Assembly (NCBI RefSeq): GCF_900109575.1
Contig: NZ_FOAF01000007.1
Location: 186,001 to 250,000 of the forward strand
Direction: 5' to 3'
DNA from: Olivibacter domesticus
GTDB taxonomy: Bacteria > Bacteroidota > Bacteroidia > Sphingobacteriales > Sphingobacteriaceae
DNA length: 64,000 bases
Part shown: piece by piece, positions 51,995 through 60,431 of the stretch
How the letters are laid out: each line of letters starts with the position of its first letter
Numbering within the stretch: the first letter of the stretch is position 1
Notes under the pieces: generated by a model
Told to the model about the DNA's origin: nothing
The model's input: only the letters and a program-made list of their open reading frames with translations
Databases searched by the model: none
Translations under genes and position numbers: made by a program

Positions 51995-53449
51995 ATGAAT
52001 ATGCTTCGAGACCATTTGAACCACTGTATTGCAGCTCTTTTAGTATCGATCTCATCGCTTTTTTATAGCTGCCAAAACCTATCTAGGCCTTCTGGTAATT
52101 CCCGTTTTCAGTCCCTCAAAGAGCAGCGATTATTTGTAATCGAGCATGTCAATTTAATCCCGATGACTTCAGGAAATGACATCATTAACAACGCTACTAT
52201 AGTAATCAGGGATAACAAAATTACATCGATAAATGGACCTATACCCGATTCTGCCCAGGTTATAGATGGGCGTGGGAAATGGTTAATACCCGGTCTCATT
52301 GATATGCATGTTCACAACCTGGCAAGCACTGGCTTCGGAACCAACTACCCAACCAAAGCAGCCAATTTTTTTATAGATACGCAAGATTTCATGATACTTT
52401 ATGTCGCAAATGGAGTGACTACAGCCTTTGAATTGAGCGGAAGGGCCGAACACTTTGGCCAACGGAATGAGATTGCCCAAGGAAAGGTTATCGGTCCACG
52501 CATTGCTTTAGCCGCATTGATCGATGGAGGTCATGCTACCGGTATGATCGCTAATACCCCTTCTGATGGACGACAAATAGTCCGTGTTGCTAAGGGTATG
52601 GGCTTTGAATTTATAAAAGTCTACTCAAGTCTTGATGCCGAAACCTTTAAAGCCATCGTTGACGAAGCAGCAAAGGGCGAGATGAAGGTAGTTGGGCACA
52701 TACCAAATGCCTTTCAGGGCAAATTGCAGGAGGCCTTTGTTCCCAATTTCGATCTGGTTGCCCATGCCGAAGAATTCGCTAAACAGACTAAGGATTACAG
52801 TGACAGAGATGCAGCACATTTCGCACAGCTTGCCAAAACAAATGGTACCTGGCTATCTCCCACCTTGATCACAATGGTACGTATTGCCCAGCAGGCCCGT
52901 ACGCTAGACAGTATCCGTAATTTGCCCTATCTAGCCTACGTTCATCCACTTATGCAAAGCAAATGGTTAACTTCTAATCAATATAACCGCGGTACCAATG
53001 CAAAGCGTATTGACTACTTTGACCAGTTGGTTGAATTTCATAATAAACTCGTAAAAGCATTTAAAGCCGCGGGTGTTCCGATTCTTGCTGGCACGGATGC
53101 CGGTACTTCAGGAGTAGTATGGGGTTATGCACTACACGATGAACTGGAGCTACTTGTTAAAGCCGGCTTAAGCCCCCAAGAGGCACTAGCCTCAGCTACC
53201 CGACTTCCCGCAGCCTGGTTGCAGATCAGTGATAAAGTGGGAACGATTGAAGTGGGAAAATTTGCTGACCTTGTTTTACTTGAGGCAAACCCTTTAGTGA
53301 ACATTGGAAATACCAGAAAAATTGCTGGCGTTTTTTTTAATGGCAAATGGGTTAGTAAAGACATAATCGATACCAAGCTTTCGGAATTATCTATTCAAAA
53401 CCAAGCAAATAAGGATAAATTTGATTGGCAAAAAAGAAATGAGCAGTAG
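51995..53449 (+). CDS. Predicted lipoprotein amidohydrolase (imidazolonepropionase-like)
   Basis: A 484-residue exported amidohydrolase. The leader (CIAALLVSISSLFYSC) ends at a lipobox-like Cys26. The metal-dependent TIM barrel has the H-x-H motif in LIDMHVHNLAS (near 98), later His residues in VVGHIPNAF and LVAHAEEFA, and the conserved Asp in ILAGTDAGTSG near 365. The C-terminal composite sandwich (IEVGKFADLVLLEANPLVNI) is typical. Such enzymes hydrolyse peptides or cyclic amides; the substrate is unknown. The first ATG is used; the third codon is also Met. Confidence 0.88.
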   Translation: MNMLRDHLNHCIAALLVSISSLFYSCQNLSRPSGNSRFQSLKEQRLFVIEHVNLIPMTSGNDIINNATIVIRDNKITSINGPIPDSAQVIDGRGKWLIPGLIDMHVHNLASTGFGTNYPTKAANFFIDTQDFMILYVANGVTTAFELSGRAEHFGQRNEIAQGKVIGPRIALAALIDGGHATGMIANTPSDGRQIVRVAKGMGFEFIKVYSSLDAETFKAIVDEAAKGEMKVVGHIPNAFQGKLQEAFVPNFDLVAHAEEFAKQTKDYSDRDAAHFAQLAKTNGTWLSPTLITMVRIAQQARTLDSIRNLPYLAYVHPLMQSKWLTSNQYNRGTNAKRIDYFDQLVEFHNKLVKAFKAAGVPILAGTDAGTSGVVWGYALHDELELLVKAGLSPQEALASATRLPAAWLQISDKVGTIEVGKFADLVLLEANPLVNIGNTRKIAGVFFNGKWVSKDIIDTKLSELSIQNQANKDKFDWQKRNEQ

Positions 53450-53459
53450 TGCGGGTAAA

Positions 53460-53585
53460 ATGATTAAAATCGCCATTAATTGAATTTATTCCGCTGCTTG
53501 GGCTAACATTGATGATGATCCAAATGACATTTTGCACAAAATACAAGATGATGGTTATGAACCAATCAAAAAAGAGGCAAAATAA
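53460..53585 (+). pseudogene. Possible coding relic with an in-frame stop
   Basis: One frame from the ATG at 53460 reads M-I-K-I-A-I-N, stop (TGA at 53481), then IYSAAWANIDDDPNDILHKI followed by QDDGYEPIKKEAK and a TAA. The second half has protein-like composition and fair codon usage. It overlaps the tRNA terminator, so it may equally be chance. I recognise no family. Confidence 0.2.
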
Positions 53586-53609
53586 TAGGATGCTATTCTT
53601 TGCCTCTTT
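53571..53609 (-). terminator. Terminator of tRNA-Arg
   Basis: AAAGAGGCAAA and TTTGCCTCTTT form an 11-bp perfect stem around a 17-nt loop. On the minus strand it starts three bases after the tRNA 3' end and is followed by six T residues. The plus strand has a poorer U-tract. Confidence 0.8.
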
Positions 53610-53611
53610 CG

Positions 53612-53683
53612 TAGCCCCGACGGGAATCGAACCCATATCTAAAGTTTAGGAAACTTCTATTCTATCCGTTGAACTACAGGGCC
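53612..53683 (-). tRNA. tRNA-Arg (anticodon CCT)
   Basis: The 72-nt minus-strand sequence folds as a tRNA: acceptor GGCCCTG with CGGGGCT (two G-U pairs), anticodon stem GAAGT/ACTTT with loop TTCCTAA (anticodon CCT, decoding AGG), T-arm TGGGTTCGATTCCCG, and discriminator A. CCA is not encoded. A terminator follows three bases downstream, so it is a single-gene transcript. Confidence 0.95.
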
Positions 53684-53905
53684 AATTTGGAACGCAAACT
53701 TAGACAAATTTCCTTTTATATGCAATTGATAAAAAGAATTCCTGATATTCAAAGAATAATATTAAAGAGTAATATTAAGGTGTATATTTTATGACGGTCA
53801 CTTTTTCATATGACAATCTTTTTATATTTCAACATTGCTCGTCCTCATGCAAAGATATCTTAATCTGGCGATGAAGATAAGACACTATTATAGCTAATTT
53901 TTGGA

Positions 53906-53949
53906 TGAGTCCATAGTGAGTCCGTGTTAAGTCCGTTATGAGTCTGTAT
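53906..53949 (+). repeat. Four tandem 11-bp repeats
   Basis: Units TGAGTCCATAG, TGAGTCCGTGT, TAAGTCCGTTA and TGAGTCTGTAT follow one another without gaps; the conserved part is T-(G/A)-A-G-T-C-(C/T)-(A/G)-T. An 11-bp period is close to one helical turn, so all copies face the same side of the DNA. They lie about 280 bp upstream of the peroxiredoxin promoter. Confidence 0.8.
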
Positions 53950-54228
53950 TTTAAGTTGAAAATATGGAATTATATTGCATAGATATTCGATTATATACCT
54001 TATAATGTAGGACTTTGTATTTTGTTGTTATCCACTTAGCATTCGAAATCCTTACTGCTGTTAATGGCATAAAACAGTAGAGGAGCATATTAAAACGGCT
54101 CAGAAACAGGAAAGGTCTACTAAAAGGCGCCCCCTCAGTATTTTTATTTATAATATCACAGCCTTGTAAATATAGTTTTTATTTATACCATATAAGAAAA
54201 TAAGATACTTTAACCTTTTAGAAACCCT

Positions 54229-54236
54229 TATCTTTG
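54229..54236 (+). promoter_or_regulatory. Peroxiredoxin operon promoter -7 box
   Basis: TATCTTTG (TAnnTTTG), 28 nt before the ATG at 54265. No exact TTTG at -33. Confidence 0.6.
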
Positions 54237-54264
54237 CAACATCAAAAACGAAAAAATATTTAAT

Positions 54265-54903
54265 ATGAGCTTAGTAGGTAAAAAATTTCCGAATCTTACA
54301 ATTGACGCCATGGACCACATGGGAGATGATTTAAGAATTAATGTATTAGAAGAAGCTACGAAAAGAGGTAAAAAGGTGTTGCTATTTTGGTATCCAAAAG
54401 ATTTTACTTTCGTTTGTCCTACAGAACTGCATGCATTTCAAGAAGCATTGCCTGAATTTGAAAAAAGAAATACGATCGTAATCGGAGCCTCATGCGATAC
54501 TAACGAAGTGCACTTTGCTTGGTTAAACACCTCAAAAGATAATGGCGGAATAGAAGGAGTAACATATCCCATCCTAGCAGACACTACCCGTAATCTTGCC
54601 AATGTTTTAGGCATTTTAGATATTCAAAAAGCTGCTTATGACGAAGAATTGGATTCTTTAATTGTGGAAGGCTCTAACGTTACTTTTAGGGCTACGTACC
54701 TAGTAGACGAAGACGGAAAAGTATTCCACGAAAGTGTAAACGATATGCCTTTAGGAAGAAATGTAAAAGAATATATCCGTTTAATTGATGCTTATTCACA
54801 CGTTCAAAAATTTGGAGAAGTTTGCCCTGCCAACTGGGAAGAAGGTAAGCAGGCTATGAATGCTAACCGCGAAGGAGTGGCTAGCTACTTATCCGCAAAT
54901 TAA
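54265..54903 (+). CDS. Peroxiredoxin (AhpC/TSA family, 2-Cys type)
   Basis: A 212-residue thiol peroxidase that reduces hydrogen peroxide and organic peroxides. The peroxidatic Cys is in DFTFVCPTELHAFQEALPEF (near residue 50), and a second Cys is in EVCPANWEEGKQAM near residue 190, the position of the resolving Cys in AhpC-type enzymes. It is followed 6 nt later by a thioredoxin, the probable reductant, and then by a small protein; the three form an operon. OxyR control is plausible, but no OxyR site can be verified. Confidence 0.95.
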   Translation: MSLVGKKFPNLTIDAMDHMGDDLRINVLEEATKRGKKVLLFWYPKDFTFVCPTELHAFQEALPEFEKRNTIVIGASCDTNEVHFAWLNTSKDNGGIEGVTYPILADTTRNLANVLGILDIQKAAYDEELDSLIVEGSNVTFRATYLVDEDGKVFHESVNDMPLGRNVKEYIRLIDAYSHVQKFGEVCPANWEEGKQAMNANREGVASYLSAN

Positions 54904-54909
54904 TCTGAT

Positions 54910-55224
54910 ATGTTACAAGAATTAGAACAAGATAATTTAGCAGCTATTGTAAACGAAAATGATGTTGTATTGGTACAATATGCAGCGTCATGGTGCGGTA
55001 ACTGTAAAATTATGAAACCAAAATTTAAAAAACTGGCTTCAGACAATGAAAAAATTCCATTTGTTATAGTGGATGCAGAAAAACTTCCTGAATCTAGAAA
55101 ATTAGCGAATGTTAACAATTTACCGACATTTGCGGCGTTCAGAGGTGGTAAACTCATCAATCAAATACAAACAAACAAACTGGATGCCTTAACACAATTA
55201 GTAAATGAAGTTACCAATAATTAA
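54910..55224 (+). CDS. Thioredoxin-family protein
   Basis: A 104-residue thioredoxin-fold protein with active site W-C-G-N-C-K (AASWCGNCKIMKPKF near residue 31), in place of the usual CGPC, and the cis-Pro loop NNLPTFAAFRGGKLIN. It probably reduces the peroxiredoxin encoded just upstream. Its last 20 bp overlap the next gene. Confidence 0.93.
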   Translation: MLQELEQDNLAAIVNENDVVLVQYAASWCGNCKIMKPKFKKLASDNEKIPFVIVDAEKLPESRKLANVNNLPTFAAFRGGKLINQIQTNKLDALTQLVNEVTNN

Positions 55225-55465
55225 GCATTTAACAACGTTTATCGAGGAAAACGATGAAGACTATGTTTTAGAAGCAATAGAAACATTAGAATCTTTAACA
55301 GAAGTCTCTTCCTTAAAAGATGAAGAGTTGGATGTAATCGGTGAGTTAATCTCCAATATGTATGGCGCTATCGAAGTTAATAAATTAGTTCGAGAAGAAG
55401 GCCTGGATAAAAAGGAAGCACTTAATACCTTTATGAAAAGAGTATTAGGTTCTATTGACAAATAA
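55205..55465 (+). CDS. Small conserved protein of the peroxiredoxin-thioredoxin operon (DUF6952-like)
   Basis: An 86-residue acidic, mainly helical protein: MKLPIIKHLTTFIEENDEDY, then VLEAIETLESLTEVSSLKDE, ending TFMKRVLGSIDK. It overlaps the thioredoxin gene by 20 bp. I believe that small proteins of this kind (DUF6952) follow the same pair in other Bacteroidota, which would suggest a role in peroxide defence; its biochemistry is unknown. A hairpin terminator follows. Confidence 0.8.
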   Translation: MKLPIIKHLTTFIEENDEDYVLEAIETLESLTEVSSLKDEELDVIGELISNMYGAIEVNKLVREEGLDKKEALNTFMKRVLGSIDK

Positions 55466-55477
55466 AACTTCAATCAA

Positions 55478-55513
55478 AGAAAGAGCAAGTAATATTAATT
55501 ATTTGCTCTTTCT
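55478..55513 (+). terminator. Terminator of the peroxiredoxin operon
   Basis: AGAAAGAGCAA / TTGCTCTTTCT: 11-bp perfect stem, with the 14-nt loop able to pair further, 13 nt after the stop at 55465. Confidence 0.75.
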
Positions 55514-55765
55514 ATTAAAACACCTTTTATAACCCCTCCAAATTTCAACTGTCACGCCTTCAACGTTTTCCACAAAAACATGTTGAAAACCTTCTTATTT
55601 GTTGAAAACTAATTTATTTAAAAAAAATAATTTCCGTAAATTTACTAATGTTAAAGGTTAATACTTTAAGTCGCTTTTTTAAACAGCTAATAGTATATTC
55701 TAACGCAGTGATGTGTCATGCAATGAAGCCAGCTTAAAGACCAAGATTTTTTAATTGTTAATTTA
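55514..55765. other. AT-rich gap with DnaA-box-like cluster
   Basis: No gene. GTTTTCCACA (55565-55574) is followed by two inverted near-copies TGTTGAAAAC (55581-55590 and 55600-55609), which correspond to TTTTCCACA and TTTTCAACA 9-mers, close to the DnaA-box consensus. Directly downstream lies a strongly A/T-rich stretch (55609-55660). The rest of the gap holds no recognised feature. Confidence 0.4.
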
Positions 55766-55800
55766 CAAAGACCGCCGATATAACATTTCGGCGGTCTTTG
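55766..55800 (+). terminator. Orphan terminator-like hairpin
   Basis: CAAAGACCGCCGA / TCGGCGGTCTTTG, a perfect 13-bp stem with a 9-nt loop. No gene ends within 270 bp upstream on the plus strand after the operon terminator at 55.5 kb. Its right arm contains the TTTG -33 element of the next promoter. Confidence 0.7.
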
Positions 55801-55827
55801 TGTTAAGTCGCTTTTGGGTTACCTTTG
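55797..55827 (+). promoter_or_regulatory. Threonine aldolase promoter
   Basis: TTTG (55797-55800), 19 nt, TACCTTTG (55820-55827): full Bacteroidota consensus, 18 nt before the ATG at 55846. The longer TTG start at 55825 would lie inside the -7 box. Confidence 0.75.
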
Positions 55828-55845
55828 AACAAAAAATTAACGTTC

Positions 55846-56886
55846 ATGAAATCATTTGCTAGCGACAACTATGCAGGAGCTATTCCTGAGGTAATAGAAG
55901 CCTTAGTAGCTGAAAACAAATCTCACAAGCCCGCTTACGGTAATGATAGCACCACAAAACTATTAGAAGATACATTATCCTCATTATTAGAGATACCATT
56001 TAAAATGCACTTGGTTTTTAATGGAACAGGGGCAAATCTTTTCGGCTTAAGTTGTACAATACTTCCCTATAGTGCAATACTTTGCGCTGAAACCGCTCAT
56101 ATATATGTAGACGAATCTACTGCACCGGAAACGCTTATGGGGTGTCGATTAATACCCCTTTCTGTTGACGATAGGGGAAAGCTCACTATGGACGTCATTA
56201 CAAGGTCAATAAAAAGACAAGGAGATTTACATCATCCACAAGCAACTACCTTGAGCATTGCACAGCCAACTGAATACGGCACGCTTTACACCTTGGAAGA
56301 ATTACAACAAATCAGAGCTATTACCGCCCAGCATGGCATTTTGCTACATATTGATGGGGCTAGAATTTTTACTGCCGCTACGGCCCTTGGCTGTGAGTTA
56401 AAAGATATAATTGTCGCCAGCGGTGCAGATGTTATATCCATCGGCGGGACGAAAGCCGGCATGCTTTACGGAGAGGCTGTTCTTATCCTTAATCAAAAAT
56501 GTATGGAGCACAGCTCATTTCTCCACAAGAGAAGCATGCAATTAGCTTCCAAAAACCGCTTTATAGCTGCACAGTTTTTGGCCTTGCTACAGCATTGGAA
56601 AACGTATAGTGCCACAGCAATAAATAAAACGAAACAGTTAGAAGAATTGCTTAAAAAGTATGCTTCCATCAAATTAACAAAGCCAGTGGAGGCTAATGCT
56701 ATTTTTGCACGTTTCCCCCCCTCATGGATAAAGCCTCTCCAAGAAATAGCCTCTTTTTATATTTGGGAAGAAGCAAGTCATGAAGTTAGGCTAATGTGTT
56801 CATTTGATACGACAGAAGAAGAGTTAGAGAGATTTGACAAGAAGCTTGCACAGCTAAATAAAGATAGTGTCATATCAAATTCGTAA
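55846..56886 (+). CDS. Low-specificity threonine aldolase-type PLP enzyme
   Basis: Cleaves L-threonine or L-allo-threonine to glycine and acetaldehyde. The 346-residue protein (beta-eliminating lyase/aldolase family) starts MKSFASDNYAGAIPEVIEAL, with YGNDSTTKLLEDTLSSLL, then ILLHIDGARIFTAATALG (PLP-ring Asp) near residue 165 and VISIGGTKAGMLYGEAVLIL near residue 205, where the Lys should bind PLP. Length is normal. The ATG at 55846 is fixed by the upstream promoter. mutL follows after 11 nt. Confidence 0.92.
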   Translation: MKSFASDNYAGAIPEVIEALVAENKSHKPAYGNDSTTKLLEDTLSSLLEIPFKMHLVFNGTGANLFGLSCTILPYSAILCAETAHIYVDESTAPETLMGCRLIPLSVDDRGKLTMDVITRSIKRQGDLHHPQATTLSIAQPTEYGTLYTLEELQQIRAITAQHGILLHIDGARIFTAATALGCELKDIIVASGADVISIGGTKAGMLYGEAVLILNQKCMEHSSFLHKRSMQLASKNRFIAAQFLALLQHWKTYSATAINKTKQLEELLKKYASIKLTKPVEANAIFARFPPSWIKPLQEIASFYIWEEASHEVRLMCSFDTTEEELERFDKKLAQLNKDSVISNS

Positions 56887-56897
56887 ATTCGCAGGGT

Positions 56898-58769
56898 ATG
56901 TCTGATATCATTAAATTACTGCCCGATGCAGTAGCTAATCAAATTGCGGCTGGCGAGGTAGTGCAACGCCCGGCATCTGCAGTTAAAGAACTGATAGAGA
57001 ACGCTATCGATGCTGGTGCTGATAAAATTCAACTGATAATAAAAGATGCCGGGAAAACATTGATCCAGGTAATCGATAATGGTTGTGGTATGAGTATTAC
57101 AGATGCCCGCCTTTGTTTTGAACGGCATGCCACCTCAAAAATACGAAAAGCTGAAGATCTTTTTGCGATACGTACGATGGGTTTTAGAGGAGAAGCGATG
57201 GCATCAATTGCCGCAATTGCCCATGTAGAACTTAAAACGAGAAGGCACGAGGATGAGCTAGGAACTTGTATTGTTATCGAAGGCACACAAATAACCAGTC
57301 AGGAACCGATAGCCGCTGCTCCGGGCACAAGTATTTCTATTAAAAATCTTTTTTTTAACACCCCTGCCCGCCGCAATTTCTTAAAAAGCAATCCTGTAGA
57401 GATGCGGCACATTATAGAGGAATTTCAACGTGTGGCGTTGGCACATCCAAAAATTTTCTTCAGTTTACATAGTGATGGAAACGAAATGTTCCATCTTCCA
57501 GCCGAAGGATTAAAGCAACGGATCATTCATATTTTTGGAAATAATTATAACCAACGCTTGGTACCTGTAGAAGAATCGACAACGATCATCAACTTAAATG
57601 GGTTTATTGGTAAACCCGAATATGCCAAGAAAACAAGGGGAGAGCAGTATTTTTTTGTCAACAACCGATTTATAAAAGACCCTTATCTTAACCATGCGGT
57701 GCTGAATGCTTATGACGAGATTCTTCCCGCAGAAAGTTTTCCATTATACGTGTTATTTATCGAGATTGAACCTGCCCAAATTGATATTAATGTACATCCT
57801 ACTAAAACCGAAATTAAATATCAAGATGAAAAATCGATCTATGCTATCATTCGTTCGGCAGTTAAACGTTCTCTTGGAAAGTATAATATTACGCCAAGTT
57901 TAGACTTTAACCAAGAGACAGGCTTTAGCCACATGATTTCTCAGAAAAAAACGGAAGATATCATACCCCCAACGATCAACTTTAATCCCCAATTTAACCC
58001 TTTCGACATAGGTAATAACCAACCGAAAGAAAGACATAGCAACTACACTGAATCCTTTGAAAAAAAGATTGGTGGAATTCCTCAAAATTGGGACACTTTA
58101 TATGAAATTGCACATAAAACAAATAGTCAGCAGCTAACATTCGATTCAGCGAACAAACAAGAACCGTTAAATACGGTTGATGAACAACAAGAGAAACCAG
58201 CTGGAAAAACCATATTTCAATTACATAACCGCTTTATTTTATCGCAGATAAGATCTGGATTTATGTTAATTGACCAACAAGCGGCCCATGAGCGCATTTT
58301 ATTTGAACGCTTCCTACAACAATTGGAAAACCATCAAGGGGCGAGCCAACAAAGCTTATTTCCGCAAACAATTCACTTAAATACAGCTGATTTTGAGCTT
58401 ATCAATGACTTGCTTCCGGATATCCATGCATTAGGTTTCCAGATAAGGGCTTTTGGCAAAAATACCTTTGTCGTGGAGGGCATTCCTGCCGACATTGGTT
58501 CTGGTATCAGCGAATCTCAAGTTTTAGAGCAATTGTTAGAGGCATATAAAAATAATCAAAATGAGTTAAAATTAAATAAAAGGGAAAACCTCGCCAGAAG
58601 TCTGGCGCGAAATGCTTCTATAAAAGCAGGAACAGCGCTCGGCCCGGATGAGATGAACGATATAATTGATAAGCTTTTTGCCTGCACAAGTCCGAATATT
58701 TCTTTGAGCGGTAAACCCATAATTATTACCTTTACCCTGAAGGAGCTTTTAGAGAAATTTGAAAAATAA
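56898..58769 (+). CDS. mutL: DNA mismatch repair protein MutL
   Basis: A 623-residue GHKL ATPase. Residues 1-335 carry LLPDAVANQIAAGEVVQRPA, VIDNGCGMSITDAR, TMGFRGEAMASIAAIA and FFNTPARRNFLKS, the conserved ATP-binding set. A variable linker (about 335-435) precedes the dimerisation domain, which has QLHNRFILSQIRSGFMLIDQ and ACTSPNISLSGKPIIITF. The metal-binding endonuclease motif DQHA(x)2E(x)4E appears as LIDQQAAHERILFERFL, suggesting, but not proving, endonuclease activity. mutH is not expected in this phylum. Start MSDIIKLLPDAVANQIAAGE is the family start. Confidence 0.97.
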   Translation: MSDIIKLLPDAVANQIAAGEVVQRPASAVKELIENAIDAGADKIQLIIKDAGKTLIQVIDNGCGMSITDARLCFERHATSKIRKAEDLFAIRTMGFRGEAMASIAAIAHVELKTRRHEDELGTCIVIEGTQITSQEPIAAAPGTSISIKNLFFNTPARRNFLKSNPVEMRHIIEEFQRVALAHPKIFFSLHSDGNEMFHLPAEGLKQRIIHIFGNNYNQRLVPVEESTTIINLNGFIGKPEYAKKTRGEQYFFVNNRFIKDPYLNHAVLNAYDEILPAESFPLYVLFIEIEPAQIDINVHPTKTEIKYQDEKSIYAIIRSAVKRSLGKYNITPSLDFNQETGFSHMISQKKTEDIIPPTINFNPQFNPFDIGNNQPKERHSNYTESFEKKIGGIPQNWDTLYEIAHKTNSQQLTFDSANKQEPLNTVDEQQEKPAGKTIFQLHNRFILSQIRSGFMLIDQQAAHERILFERFLQQLENHQGASQQSLFPQTIHLNTADFELINDLLPDIHALGFQIRAFGKNTFVVEGIPADIGSGISESQVLEQLLEAYKNNQNELKLNKRENLARSLARNASIKAGTALGPDEMNDIIDKLFACTSPNISLSGKPIIITFTLKELLEKFEK

Positions 58770-58784
58770 CCTGATATAATAGAT

Positions 58785-59540
58785 ATGCTAAATAATCCAT
58801 CCTCCCCGTTTGGCGGATTACCTCCTGTAATAAAGAACTTGCTTATAGCAAACATCATTTGTTTTATAGGCGCAAACTTTCTGTTTAAGTATGCGTACAC
58901 CATATTTCCTGTATATTATTTAGACTCACCTATGTTTCATTGGTGGCAGCCTATCAGTTACATGTTCATGCATGGAAACATAGCAAGAGGTGGTTTGGCG
59001 CATATATTTTTCAATATGTTTGCGTTATTTATGTTTGGGCCCATTTTAGAAAGGATTATGGGGTCCAAAAGATTTATTTATTTTTATCTTATAACCGGTC
59101 TAGGAGCCCTGGCTCTCCAATTTGCGGTGCAGGCATTTGAAATCTTTCAAATTACAGGTTCTATATCTGCTAAAAGTATTCTTGACTTTGATATGGAAAC
59201 CGGCATGGTAAGAAGTAAAATTGACGGCTTATCGCAAGCAAATTTCAACACCTTGACCTCCATATATTTTACGCCAATGGTTGGGGCCTCGGGTGCTATC
59301 TTCGGTTTATTAGTAGCTTTTGGCTATCTATTTCCTAACACTGAGCTATATTTAATGTTTATTCCCATACCCATAAAAGCTAAAATATTTATTCCTATTT
59401 ATATTGTGTTGGAGTTATTTTTGGGTGTATCAAAATTTGCCGGCGACTCCGTTGCACATTTCGCGCACTTGGGCGGAGCCCTGTTCGGTTTTATATTAAT
59501 CAAAATTTGGGGTATAAAAAGACCCGGATTTTGGAGTTGA
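58785..59540 (+). CDS. Rhomboid-family intramembrane serine protease
   Basis: A 251-residue membrane protein with six hydrophobic helices. The catalytic Ser is in MVGASGAIFGLLVAFG (G-x-S-G-A) near residue 167, and the His in HFAHLGGALFGFIL near residue 230. The conserved N-terminal loop WWQPISYMFMHGNIARGGLA and the following helix carry the usual H-x-x-x-N (AHIFFNMFALFMFG). It sits 15 nt after mutL, and a second rhomboid follows; the mutL-rhomboid-rhomboid order recurs in Bacteroidota. Substrates are unknown. Confidence 0.92.
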   Translation: MLNNPSSPFGGLPPVIKNLLIANIICFIGANFLFKYAYTIFPVYYLDSPMFHWWQPISYMFMHGNIARGGLAHIFFNMFALFMFGPILERIMGSKRFIYFYLITGLGALALQFAVQAFEIFQITGSISAKSILDFDMETGMVRSKIDGLSQANFNTLTSIYFTPMVGASGAIFGLLVAFGYLFPNTELYLMFIPIPIKAKIFIPIYIVLELFLGVSKFAGDSVAHFAHLGGALFGFILIKIWGIKRPGFWS

Positions 59541-59568
59541 GTTCACAATTAGACATTAGTTAATATTT

Positions 59569-60420
59569 ATGAAGAAATCTTTTTTAGGCGAATTGTATTA
59601 TAAAGCATTCCAATCAGGCAATAAGCTTAACTTCTTTATAGCGATTAATACCCTTATTTTTTTATTGCTAGGCATTCTTGTACTGGTAGATTTTTTTGCT
59701 AGAACTGGAATTGCCCCTTTATTGTTGAGACAGCTTGCGCTGCCCGCAGATCTAGGTGCTCTTTTATATAAGCCTTGGACTATTCTGACATATATGTTTA
59801 CGCAGCAAGATTTTTTCCACTTTCTGTTTAACATGCTTTGGCTTTATTGGATCGGAATAATCTTTCTAGACTTCCTTAATAACAGACAATTGACCTTCAC
59901 CTATATTGCAGGCGGGTTAACTGGAGGAATTATTTTTCTCATTCTATATCAATTCATTCCTGCATTCCAAGCCCAACAGGCAATTCTTATAGGTTCATCA
60001 GGAAGTGTTTATGCTGTGGTTATCGCTACAGCAACACTGGTTCCGGACTATACCATTCGCATGCTTTTTTTCGGCAATGTTCGCTTAAAATATCTGGCCG
60101 CTGCCTTCATCGTATTGAATATCCTAGGGTTGGCCGGCAACAACATTGGCGGAAACCTTGCGCATCTTGGTGGTGGACTTTTTGGATTTCTTTATATTAT
60201 TCAACTTAGAAGAGGAAATGATTGGAGCAAACTATTTAAAGCTAGAAATAAAAAACTGAGAGTTATAAAAAATGAAAAAGGCCCAAAGGGTAAAACACCC
60301 TTTACCAATCAAGAATATATTGATAGTATATTGGATAAAATCTCACAGTCAGGCTATAATAGCCTAAGCAAAGCAGAAAAAGAGGCTTTGTTTAATGCAG
60401 GAAAACAGGATCAGGACTAA
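59569..60420 (+). CDS. Second rhomboid-family intramembrane protease
   Basis: A 283-residue membrane protein with the rhomboid core: WTILTYMFTQQDFFHFLFNM (H-x-x-x-N near residue 85), LIGSSGSVYAVVIATATLVP (catalytic Ser, G-S-S-G) near 143, and NLAHLGGGLFGFLYI (catalytic His) near 203. The C-terminal 60 residues are soluble and basic (SKLFKARNKKLRVIKNEKGP) and end in a small helical segment. It lies 28 nt after the first rhomboid; the two are distinct, not recent duplicates. Confidence 0.92.
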   Translation: MKKSFLGELYYKAFQSGNKLNFFIAINTLIFLLLGILVLVDFFARTGIAPLLLRQLALPADLGALLYKPWTILTYMFTQQDFFHFLFNMLWLYWIGIIFLDFLNNRQLTFTYIAGGLTGGIIFLILYQFIPAFQAQQAILIGSSGSVYAVVIATATLVPDYTIRMLFFGNVRLKYLAAAFIVLNILGLAGNNIGGNLAHLGGGLFGFLYIIQLRRGNDWSKLFKARNKKLRVIKNEKGPKGKTPFTNQEYIDSILDKISQSGYNSLSKAEKEALFNAGKQDQD

Positions 60421-60431
60421 ACTGTAAACGC

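Larger units (their letters stand above)
53684..54264. other. 580-bp gap upstream of the peroxiredoxin
   Basis: No credible gene. It holds the four 11-bp direct repeats (53906-53949) and the peroxiredoxin promoter box (54229-54236). The rest is A/T-rich with no recognised feature. Confidence 0.6.
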
